A stretch of 44,181 bases of DNA, taken from Bacillota bacterium (GTDB taxonomy: Bacteria > Bacillota > Clostridia > Christensenellales > Pumilibacteraceae). Position numbers and translations under genes: made by a program. Location of the stretch: positions 1 through 44,181 of the forward strand of contig WQYM01000002.1 in the NCBI GenBank assembly GCA_009781235.1, given 5' to 3'. Position 1 is the stretch's first letter. The number at the start of each line of letters is the position of its first letter. The notes under the pieces were generated by a model. The model made no database searches, was not told where the DNA came from, and saw nothing but the letters and a program-made list of their open reading frames with translations. Of this stretch, positions 9,469 to 15,597 are shown piece after piece.

Positions 9469-9575
9469 AAATACAAAATATAAAATATAAATTTCGGCTT
9501 TTTTCTTTTCGCAAACTGGGATAACCCACAATCACATAAAACAACAATTTATATTTTATATTTTATATTTTATCC
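9469..9575. repeat. AT-rich heptad arrays forming an inverted repeat between rpsF and ssb
   Basis: Left arm AAAATAT units (9469-9494) and right arm TTTATAT units (9548-9575) each repeat with a 7-bp period. Arms 9471-9493 and 9546-9568 are reverse complements at 22 of 23 positions, with a loop of about 52 bp. This can form a long weak hairpin inside the rpsF-ssb transcript. It is one of many period-7 arrays in the window. Confidence 0.8.
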
Positions 9576-9580
9576 CTTTC

Positions 9581-9871
9581 CTACTTTCTCATTACTTTGT
9601 ACCTGACAACATGATCTGCGATTTTCATGCGGCGCTCGAGCTCGGCCGGGAATTCCGGCTTGCCCGTAAACGTCATAAGCACATAAAAGCCCTCGGTTTT
9701 ATAGTCGATGGGATAGGCGAATCTCCGGCTTCCCCACGGCGCGGTTTTTACCACGCTTTCGACCTCGCCGCCGTTTTCCGTGACGAGATTTGAAAATTTT
9801 TCAATCTCGGCCTCGCGAACGGCGTCTTCGAGCTTTGTTTCTAAGATGTACAGCACTTCGTATCGGTTCAT
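9581..9871 (-). CDS. rpsF: 30S ribosomal protein bS6
   Basis: 96 residues, usual length for bS6, the partner of bS18 on the 30S platform. Family features: MNRYEVLYILETKLEDA at the start, the central WGSRRFAYPIDYKTEGFYVLMTF and the VVRYKVMRK end. ATG 9869-9871 follows AAAAGGAGG. First gene of the rpsF-ssb-(membrane gene)-rpsR cluster, with a well-formed promoter about 145 bp upstream. Confidence 0.97.
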   Translation of the reverse strand: MNRYEVLYILETKLEDAVREAEIEKFSNLVTENGGEVESVVKTAPWGSRRFAYPIDYKTEGFYVLMTFTGKPEFPAELERRMKIADHVVRYKVMRK

Positions 9872-9940
9872 TTAGTTTACCTCCTTTTGGACTTTTGGCC
9901 GCGTCTTTAACTAACCGGCCCGGCGACCCCACATGATAGT

Positions 9941-9972
9941 GCAATAGTACAGTAGTGCAGTAGTGCAGTAGT
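9941..9972. repeat. Short tandem array of 8-bp units in the rpsF leader
   Basis: Four 8-bp units of the type GCAGTAGT (variants GCAATAGT and ACAGTAGT) between the rpsF promoter and start codon. This is the only clear array in the window with period 8 rather than 7. Confidence 0.75.
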
Positions 9973-10014
9973 TAGCGGAGTAAGGATTTGCCCCGGATTT
10001 TTAAGGGCTAGAAT

Positions 10015-10043
10015 AGTATAGCATTAAAAAACGGGGAAAGCAA
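10015..10043 (-). promoter_or_regulatory. Promoter of the rpsF-ssb-rpsR cluster
   Basis: Minus strand TTGCTT (10038-10043), 17-bp spacer, TATACT (10015-10020). It gives a leader of about 140 nt before rpsF that contains the octamer array. Confidence 0.65.
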
Positions 10044-10060
10044 GCGATTTAAGTAATTTT

Positions 10061-11524
10061 CTAACTTCTGTAATCGCCATTGATTTTTACGTAGTCATAG
10101 CTTAGGTCGCAACCCCACGCGGAAGCGGCAAACCCGCCTTGGTTAAGATGGACTTCGACAGTAATCTCATTGCATTTTAAAATCTCCAATGCCTTCTCTT
10201 CACTGAATTCAAAGCCGGCGCCGTTTTTACATACTAAAATTTTGCCCGCCGCGCTGACAAAGGCGATGGAAATTTTGGAGATGTCTAATGCCGCGCCCGC
10301 GTACCCGACCGCGCACAAAATGCGGCCCCAGTTGGCGTCGCAGCCGAACAGGGCGGTTTTGACCAGCGGCGAATTTATCACCGCGTCGGCGGCTTTTCTC
10401 GCAGCTTCAATATCCGGCGCACCACAAACGTTGCACTCGACAAGTTTGGTCGCTCCCTCGCCGTCTTTTGCCAGCATCTTGGCAAGGTGCATGCAGAGGG
10501 CGTTGAGAGCGAACTGGAATTTTTCGTACGAATTGGAAGATGCGGGCACCAAATTAGGAATGAGGAATGAGGAATTAGGAATGGCGGATGGATTGGGTTT
10601 GTTGTTCCCCGTAGGGGGCGACCTATTGGGCGCCCCGCCATCACAGGTATTTGCGGTTTGGTGCGGGGCATCCAATGGGCCGCCCCCTACGGGTTCTTTC
10701 GCATGGCCATCCGTATTTGTAATTTGTAATTTGTAATTTGTAGTTTCATCTGCTTCACTGTCCACTGTCCACTGTCCACTGTCCACTATTCTCACGCCGC
10801 TCATCCCGTTCGCCATAATGCTCAGCATATCGTTGGTGGAGGTGTCGCCGTCCACGCTGACGCGGTTAAAGCTGGCGTCCGCCGCCTCTTTTAACATTTT
10901 TGCCAACAACTCGGGCGCGATATCGGCGTCGGTCGTTAAAAACGCAAGCATCGTCGCCATGTTGGGGTTAATCATGCCGCTGCCCTTACAAATGCCGCCG
11001 ATGGTTACGGGACGCCCGCCGACATCGAAGGTAACGGCCGCCTCTTTTTTAACGGTGTCGGTCGTCATGATGGCCTCCGCCGCTAAGCTGCCGCCCTCGG
11101 GGGAGAGCTCGGCGACCAATTGCGTGATTCCCTGTTCAATCGGCTCCAAATTTAGCGATTGGCCGATGACGCCGGTCGAAGCGACAATCACGTCGCAAGG
11201 CTCAATGCCCAGCGCGGCGGCCGTAATAGCGCACATACCCCGCGCTTTTTCCACCCCGTCTGAGACGGCGGTGTTGGCGATGCCGCTGTTGCAGATAAGG
11301 GCGCGTGCGCATCCGTCAGAGAGGTTTTCGCGCGTGACAAAAATGGGCGCCGCCTGCACCAAATTCGTGGTGTATATCGCAGCCGCGCTTGAAGGAGCTT
11401 GCGATACAATCAGCGCCAAGTCTTTTTTGGTTTTGCCCCTACGGATACCGCAGCGGATGCCCGAGGCCTTAAAGCCAAGCGGGGCGCACACGCCGCCGGG
11501 GACGAATTGAATGTGGAGTTCCAT
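10061..11524 (-). CDS. argJ: Bifunctional ornithine acetyltransferase / N-acetylglutamate synthase with a repeat-encoded insert
   Basis: ArgJ recycles the acetyl group from N-acetylornithine to glutamate in arginine synthesis. The start is ATG 11522-11524 (MELHIQFVPGGV) after AAAGGA, giving 487 residues; the longer ORF start runs into a repeat. Diagnostic motifs: GMINPNMATMLAF, whose Ala-Thr bond is the autocatalytic cleavage site with Thr as nucleophile, ANWGRILCAVGYAG and the KINGDYRS end. The family is usually about 400 residues. The excess is an in-frame insert of about 85 residues between GVRIVDS and SSNSYEKF, built entirely of heptad arrays and a GTAGGGG palindrome (10554-10790). The insert lies in the beta chain, downstream of the cleavage site, presumably in a surface loop. 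Whether the enzyme is still active cannot be told from sequence. Confidence 0.95.
   Translation of the reverse strand: MELHIQFVPGGVCAPLGFKASGIRCGIRRGKTKKDLALIVSQAPSSAAAIYTTNLVQAAPIFVTRENLSDGCARALICNSGIANTAVSDGVEKARGMCAITAAALGIEPCDVIVASTGVIGQSLNLEPIEQGITQLVAELSPEGGSLAAEAIMTTDTVKKEAAVTFDVGGRPVTIGGICKGSGMINPNMATMLAFLTTDADIAPELLAKMLKEAADASFNRVSVDGDTSTNDMLSIMANGMSGVRIVDSGQWTVDSEADETTNYKLQITNTDGHAKEPVGGGPLDAPHQTANTCDGGAPNRSPPTGNNKPNPSAIPNSSFLIPNLVPASSNSYEKFQFALNALCMHLAKMLAKDGEGATKLVECNVCGAPDIEAARKAADAVINSPLVKTALFGCDANWGRILCAVGYAGAALDISKISIAFVSAAGKILVCKNGAGFEFSEEKALEILKCNEITVEVHLNQGGFAASAWGCDLSYDYVKINGDYRS
10554..10581. repeat. Heptad array (TTAGGAA/TGAGGAA) inside argJ
   Basis: Four 7-bp units in argJ, encoding part of AIPNSSFLIPN on the minus strand. 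The same peptide is encoded by a related array in the acyl-CoA ligase gene at 28118-28152. Confidence 0.85.
10608..10693. repeat. GTAGGGG-type palindromic element inside argJ
   Basis: Ends CCCGTAGGGGGCG (10608-10620) and CGCCCCCTACGGG (10681-10693) are perfect 13-bp inverted repeats. Imperfect complementarity continues inward (CCTATTGGGC with the CCAATGGG region). It lies between heptad arrays and is read through in frame by argJ. Confidence 0.8.
10716..10743. repeat. Heptad array (TTTGTAA) inside argJ
   Basis: Four 7-bp units, read in frame by argJ and encoding NYKLQIT on the minus strand. Confidence 0.85.
10756..10790. repeat. Heptad array (CACTGTC) inside argJ
   Basis: Four exact CACTGTC units plus a variant (CACTATT). 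Encodes VDSGQWTVDSE in ArgJ. Confidence 0.88.
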
Positions 11525-11561
11525 AGAAAATTCCTTTATAACGAGGGATAAATGCTTATCA

Positions 11562-11596
11562 ACGAATAACGAATAACGAATAGTGAATAGCGAATA
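11562..11596. repeat. Heptad array (ACGAATA/GCGAATA) upstream of argJ
   Basis: Five 7-bp units. It is flanked by two copies of CGAGGGATAAATG (11542-11554 and 11598-11610). The units are near reverse complements of the GCTATTC array at 11685-11719, so the two arrays can pair across the argJ-thrC gap. Confidence 0.85.
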
Positions 11597-11684
11597 GCGA
11601 GGGATAAATGTTTTATGGTTCAAAAAATTCGTTCTCTTGTTCCACGCGCTCTCCTTTGCATGATTACAAACAAATCCTTCCGAT

Positions 11685-11719
11685 GCTATTCGCTATTCGC
11701 TATTCGCTATTCGCTATTC
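11685..11719. repeat. Heptad array (GCTATTC x5) covering the thrC stop codon
   Basis: Five exact 7-bp units. The thrC stop (TAG on the minus strand, 11714-11716) lies within the last unit, so the array defines the end of the protein. Confidence 0.9.
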
Positions 11720-13441
11720 GTTTTTAACATATTCCAGCACCGCCGCCCGCACCTCGCGCTTCTCTAAAACGCCGATGTGGCGTTTTTTGAGGCTGAAGAG
11801 CTCGCTAAGGGCGTCCGGAATCGGCAGCGCGGTGATTTCCTCCAAAAGCTTTAGGTTTTTTTGCTCCGAGGGGAGAGGATCCTCGCCGAGCGCGACAAGC
11901 ACGTCTTTGACAAACTTATAGGGGCTGGCGGTGGAAAGGATGACGGTTTTAGTCCCGGAATCCTCAGGGTTTTCGGCCAAATATTCCGCGTACACCGCGA
12001 GTGCCACGGAGGTGTGGGGGTCGGCGATGTAGCCGTATTCGTCAAAGGCGTCGGATAGCGCGGTTCGGCAGGTTTCCTCGTCGGCGTACCCACCCCAAAA
12101 TATCTTCCCGAGCTCAGAAAGCTCGTCCGGCGTAATGTCGTAACGGCCGCTCTTTTTGAGCGCGGCCATGCGCTCCGCCGTTAAAACATCGTCGCGGCCG
12201 GACAGCTCAAACACCAGCCGCTCTAAGTTGGAGCTGATGAGAATATCCATCGACGGGCTTGCCGTGCGGTAAAATTCGCGGTTGGCACAGTACTGCCCGC
12301 CGCGGATAAAGTCGGTTAAAACGTTATTGCGGTTAGAGGCGCAAATCAGCTTATTGACGGGCAAGCCCATTCTAAGCGCGTAATACCCCGCCAAAATGTT
12401 GCCAAAGTTACCCGTCGGCACGCAGAAATTGATTTTATCGCCCATCGCGATTTGTCCGCCGTTGAATAAATCCGCGTACGCCGAAAAATAATAGACGATT
12501 TGCGGTAGCAGACGGCCGAAATTAATCGAGTTTGCGGAGGAAAGCGCGACGCCGTAGGAAGCAAGCTCCGCCGCCACGTCCGCGTCGGCAAAAATCGCTT
12601 TAACGGCATTTTGCGCGTCGTCAAAGTTGCCCTTGATGCCAAATACCTTCACGTTCCCGCCCCGGGCAGTTTGCATTTGCAGCTTTTGGAGATCCGAAAC
12701 GCCGTCCTCGGGGTACAGCACAATTACCCTGACCCCCGGCACGTCCTTAAAGCCCTCGAGCGCCGCCTTGCCCGTATCGCCGGATGTGGCCACGAGGATA
12801 AGGGTGTCTAGGGAGTAGTCGGGACTCGGGACTCGGGGCTCGGGACTCGTGTCCGAGGTATCAGGGCACAGGGCACAAGGCACAGATAACGGATGAAGCA
12901 TATCGTCTTCACCTGTGCCTTGTGCCCTGATACCTGTGCCCTCGTTTCCTGACCCCTGACCCCTGACCCCTGACCCCTCGGTTTCGTCCCCATTCCCTGA
13001 TCTCTGACCCTGCAGCACGGCTTTCGAGCCCGTCAACAAATACGGCATCAACGTGAGCGCGATGTCCTTAAACGCGTGCGTCGGCCCGTGCCATAATTCG
13101 AGCAGATACATGTTCCCGTCTACCTTAACCAGCGGCGCGGGGTCGCTGTCCTCGAAGAGAGCGTAGGCTTTTTCACAAAATATTGTCAGGGGGACGGTGG
13201 TGTTGACAACATTGTCAACACCACCGTCCCCCTGACAATATATTAATTCGGGCAAAAACTTTGCGCAAATAAACGCGGCGCGTCCGGCGTAATCCAGCGC
13301 GCAAAAATGCAAAAACTCCGCCTCGGCGATTTGCGGAAATTCGCCCGGCACAAATAATCCGCCCTCGGGCGAAATACCTTGCACAATCGCCTCGGAACCC
13401 GAGACGGCTTTATTTTTATTACGTGTGGAAATGTATTTCAT
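11714..13441 (-). CDS. thrC: Threonine synthase with two repeat-encoded inserts
   Basis: PLP enzyme that converts O-phosphohomoserine to threonine. ATG 13439-13441 (MKYISTRNKNKAV) follows AAGGA and is one base from the stop of the upstream gene (TAG C ATG). 575 residues, against about 430-500 in the family. The PLP lysine is in HGPTHAFKD; the phosphate-binding loop is VATSGDTGKAALEG. Two in-frame inserts interrupt conserved blocks. A perfect palindrome (13180-13241) encodes CQGDGGVDNVVNTTVPLTIF between ELIY and CEKAYALF. A heptad-rich stretch (about 12815-13015) encodes some 66 residues, from roughly QGQRSGNGDE to DTSPEPRVPSPD, between LLTGSKAV and LILVATSGDTG. Outside the inserts the sequence looks intact, so it is probably expressed; activity cannot be judged. 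Confidence 0.95.
   Translation of the reverse strand: MKYISTRNKNKAVSGSEAIVQGISPEGGLFVPGEFPQIAEAEFLHFCALDYAGRAAFICAKFLPELIYCQGDGGVDNVVNTTVPLTIFCEKAYALFEDSDPAPLVKVDGNMYLLELWHGPTHAFKDIALTLMPYLLTGSKAVLQGQRSGNGDETEGSGVRGQGSGNEGTGIRAQGTGEDDMLHPLSVPCALCPDTSDTSPEPRVPSPDYSLDTLILVATSGDTGKAALEGFKDVPGVRVIVLYPEDGVSDLQKLQMQTARGGNVKVFGIKGNFDDAQNAVKAIFADADVAAELASYGVALSSANSINFGRLLPQIVYYFSAYADLFNGGQIAMGDKINFCVPTGNFGNILAGYYALRMGLPVNKLICASNRNNVLTDFIRGGQYCANREFYRTASPSMDILISSNLERLVFELSGRDDVLTAERMAALKKSGRYDITPDELSELGKIFWGGYADEETCRTALSDAFDEYGYIADPHTSVALAVYAEYLAENPEDSGTKTVILSTASPYKFVKDVLVALGEDPLPSEQKNLKLLEEITALPIPDALSELFSLKKRHIGVLEKREVRAAVLEYVKNE
12818..12851. repeat. Heptad array (GGGACTC-type) inside thrC
   Basis: Units of GGGACTC with one GGGGCTC variant, period 7, read in frame by thrC. 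Confidence 0.82.
12858..12941. repeat. Paired heptad arrays forming an inverted repeat inside thrC
   Basis: A GGCACAG/GGCACAA array (12858-12885) is mirrored by a CTGTGCC/TTGTGCC array (12913-12941). Both have period 7 and together can form a long hairpin of about 27-bp arms with a loop near 27 bp. Confidence 0.82.
12949..12976. repeat. Heptad array (CTGACCC x4) inside thrC
   Basis: Four exact 7-bp units next to the mirrored GGCACAG arrays, read in frame by thrC as repeated Gly/Gln/Ser/Arg-rich residues (SGVRGQGS). Confidence 0.88.
13180..13241. repeat. Perfect palindrome (30-bp arms) inside thrC
   Basis: Arms 13180-13209 and 13212-13241 are exact reverse complements around a CA centre, starting TATTGTCAGGGGGACGG. 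The sequence is read in frame and adds about 20 residues to ThrC. The TGTCAGGGGGACGG motif resembles REP-like palindromes I recall from other Clostridia; this is not verified here. Confidence 0.93.
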
Positions 13442-13442
13442 G

Positions 13443-14204
13443 CTAATCCTTATCTTCGTGTCGCAGAAGGGCTTGTGGGCGCATTTTTTCGTCATTCCAT
13501 CTTTTTTCTGCAGGCGGTGTCGGTATCCCGAATTTTTTAAACTCGTGCTCCGCTTTAATTATTTCGAAGCACAGATCTAAGAACTTATCCTTTTTTAACG
13601 AGGCGCCTGCCCAAAGAAACAAAGGCGCGACGAGGGTGAGGCAAAGAATTATGCCGATGGTATACATCCAAATTTGCGCGCCTCTATACGCCCTATACGC
13701 AACATTGGCTTCCGCTACCTTTGCCGCATACCCGCCGACCTTGCTTTGCGCGTTTTTGAGCTGTGCCCGCCTGTAAGATTCCAGCGCAGAAGTAATGAGC
13801 CGTTTTTCTTCCTCGCTTGCCACGGCCAATGCCTTAGCTGCGCATTCCTCGTGCTTTTTGGCGTAGAGATCGGAAAAGTTTTGGGTATGTACCTTGACAA
13901 GCCCGAACCAGCCCTTGTAATTGCGCGGCTCTAACGTCGCGGCTTTTTCAAACGCGGCTGCCGCTTTTACCCAATCCCCGAGCTGTATAAAGGTATCGCC
14001 GTCGCGGCAAAACTCGTCGGCGGATTTATTTTCGACGCCGAACACGTTTTTTGTAACATGCTCGGTAACAAAAGTATTATGGTGGGTGATAACCCGTTGC
14101 GTGACAAAGGCTGTGCCGCAATGACGGCAGATACCCGCTTCTTTTACGTCATCGACCTCAAGAGCCGCTCCGCACTCGGTGCATTTTGCCGCTACAAAAG
14201 CCAT
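13443..14204 (-). CDS. Zinc-ribbon / TPR-like membrane protein
   Basis: 253 residues, no named family recognised. An N-terminal zinc ribbon is formed by CTECGAAL and CRHCGTAF (residues 8-31). A TPR-like helix pair follows (FCRDGDTFIQLGDWVKAAAAFEKAATLEPRNYKGWFGL, about 66-105), then an Ala/Lys-rich helical stretch. One strong membrane span lies at about 180-205 (WMYTIGIILCLTLVAPLFLWAG), with a charged cytosolic tail. ATG 14202-14204 is preceded by AAGGAG. It is coupled to thrC by a one-base gap, though nothing links it to threonine synthesis. Function unknown. Confidence 0.75.
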   Translation of the reverse strand: MAFVAAKCTECGAALEVDDVKEAGICRHCGTAFVTQRVITHHNTFVTEHVTKNVFGVENKSADEFCRDGDTFIQLGDWVKAAAAFEKAATLEPRNYKGWFGLVKVHTQNFSDLYAKKHEECAAKALAVASEEEKRLITSALESYRRAQLKNAQSKVGGYAAKVAEANVAYRAYRGAQIWMYTIGIILCLTLVAPLFLWAGASLKKDKFLDLCFEIIKAEHEFKKFGIPTPPAEKRWNDEKMRPQALLRHEDKD

Positions 14205-14234
14205 GAATGTTAGCTCCTTGCTTTCTTGTTTCTA

Positions 14235-15437
14235 TTAGACAAGTCTCTTCGCAAACTCCACAATCCGCCCGATCCCCTTCTCTATCTGACTATCCGCAAT
14301 CGCATAGCTTAGGCGGATGTACATCGGGGCGCCGAAGGATTCGCATGGGATGGTGACGACGTGGGCGTGGTCTACTAAAAGCTCGGAAAAATCGGCGGCG
14401 CTTTTTATGGTTTTGCCCGCATAAGACTTGCCGACCAAGTTCTCCATACCGACCATCACGTAAAACGCGCCTTGGGGGCGGACGAACGAGAGCGGCGCGG
14501 CGTCCGACAATAATTTCACGGCCAAATCGCGGCGGCGCGTAAACGTCGCCTTCAGTTCTTTAATAAACGCAACGCCCGCCGGATCGGAAAGGGCGGCGAC
14601 CGAGGCGTACTGCGCAATCGAGTTGGCGTTCGACGTCGTGTGGCTTTGCATGTTGTCCATGGCTTCGGCCAAATCCTTACATGACGCGGTGTAGCCGACG
14701 CGCCAGCCGGTCATCGCGTAGGCCTTGGACAAGCCGTTGACCAAAATCGTATTTTTCTTTAAGCTTTCGGAATACGCGGCTATCGAATACATTTTAAGTC
14801 CGTCGTAGACAAGCTCCTCGTAAATTTCGTCGGCAATCACATAGATGCCGGCCTTTTCAATCACCGCCGCCAACGCCTTAAGCTCGGCCTCCGTATACAC
14901 AGTGCCCGTCGGGTTTGACGGGTTGTTTAAGATAACCGCCTTGGTTTTGGCCGTTATCGCCTTTTTTAACTCGTCCGGCGTGATTTTAAAATCGTGCGCC
15001 GCCGAGGTTTCCATATACATAGGCACACCCCCGCAAAGCAAAACCAGCTCGGGGTATGTAAGCCAATAGGGCGCGGGGATCAGCACCTCGTCGCCGGGGT
15101 TGACAAGTGCCAAACAGGCGTTATACAGCGAATGCTTTGCGCCGTTCGACACAACAATCTGGTTCGGCTCGTATGAGAGCCCGTTATCCTTAAGCAATTT
15201 GGCGGCAATCGCCTTGCGCAAATCCAATGTGCCCGCCGACGGCGTGTACTTGGTAACGCCCTTATCGAGCGCCTCTTTCGCTTTTTCGATTACGTAAGCG
15301 GGCGTGTTAAAATCCGGCTCCCCCGCTGCAAAGCTCACCACATCTAAGCCCTCGGCCTTCATCTTGTTGCCTTTGGCGGTTATCGCAAGCGTTAAGCTCG
15401 GCGCCACGGCAGTCGCTCTGTTTGTAATTCTTTCCAT
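14235..15437 (-). CDS. Class I PLP aminotransferase, aspartate aminotransferase-like
   Basis: 400 residues, fold type I aminotransferase of the AspB/AAT Ib kind, which interconverts aspartate and oxaloacetate with glutamate/2-oxoglutarate. Motifs: SFAAGEPDFNTP near the start, YTPSAGTLDLRKA, NNPSNPTGTVY, the PLP-lysine block NGLSKAYAMTGWRVGY (near residue 237) and the substrate Arg in MYIRLSYA. Length is typical and no insert is present. Substrate preference among aspartate, alanine or aromatic acids is not certain. Its own promoter lies just upstream (15489-15517); the zinc-ribbon gene follows after 30 bp. Confidence 0.92.
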   Translation of the reverse strand: MERITNRATAVAPSLTLAITAKGNKMKAEGLDVVSFAAGEPDFNTPAYVIEKAKEALDKGVTKYTPSAGTLDLRKAIAAKLLKDNGLSYEPNQIVVSNGAKHSLYNACLALVNPGDEVLIPAPYWLTYPELVLLCGGVPMYMETSAAHDFKITPDELKKAITAKTKAVILNNPSNPTGTVYTEAELKALAAVIEKAGIYVIADEIYEELVYDGLKMYSIAAYSESLKKNTILVNGLSKAYAMTGWRVGYTASCKDLAEAMDNMQSHTTSNANSIAQYASVAALSDPAGVAFIKELKATFTRRRDLAVKLLSDAAPLSFVRPQGAFYVMVGMENLVGKSYAGKTIKSAADFSELLVDHAHVVTIPCESFGAPMYIRLSYAIADSQIEKGIGRIVEFAKRLV

Positions 15438-15488
15438 CTAAAAACTTTCTTCCTCTCTTTGGGATAAGCGCATCCCATCCCAATATGA

Positions 15489-15517
15489 ATGATAGCACAA
15501 AGCCTATAAAAAAGCAA
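15489..15517 (-). promoter_or_regulatory. Promoter of the aminotransferase gene
   Basis: Minus strand TTGCTT (15512-15517), 17-bp spacer, TATCAT (15489-15494). The -35 box lies inside the hairpin 15506-15529. Confidence 0.55.
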
Positions 15518-15529
15518 ATGCTTTTTTAT
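15506..15529. terminator. AT-rich hairpin, possible terminator of the ABC fusion gene
   Basis: Perfect stem ATAAAAAAGCA / TGCTTTTTTAT with an AA loop. Six T residues end the stem on either strand. It follows the ABC fusion gene on the minus strand, although the stem is short in GC pairs, so termination may be weak. Confidence 0.45.
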
Positions 15530-15597
15530 GCCCTAGGAATTTTCGCCAAAAAAAGCTTGCCGGTTTTTGCAAAAATTCCGACGGAAACAAATTCGTA

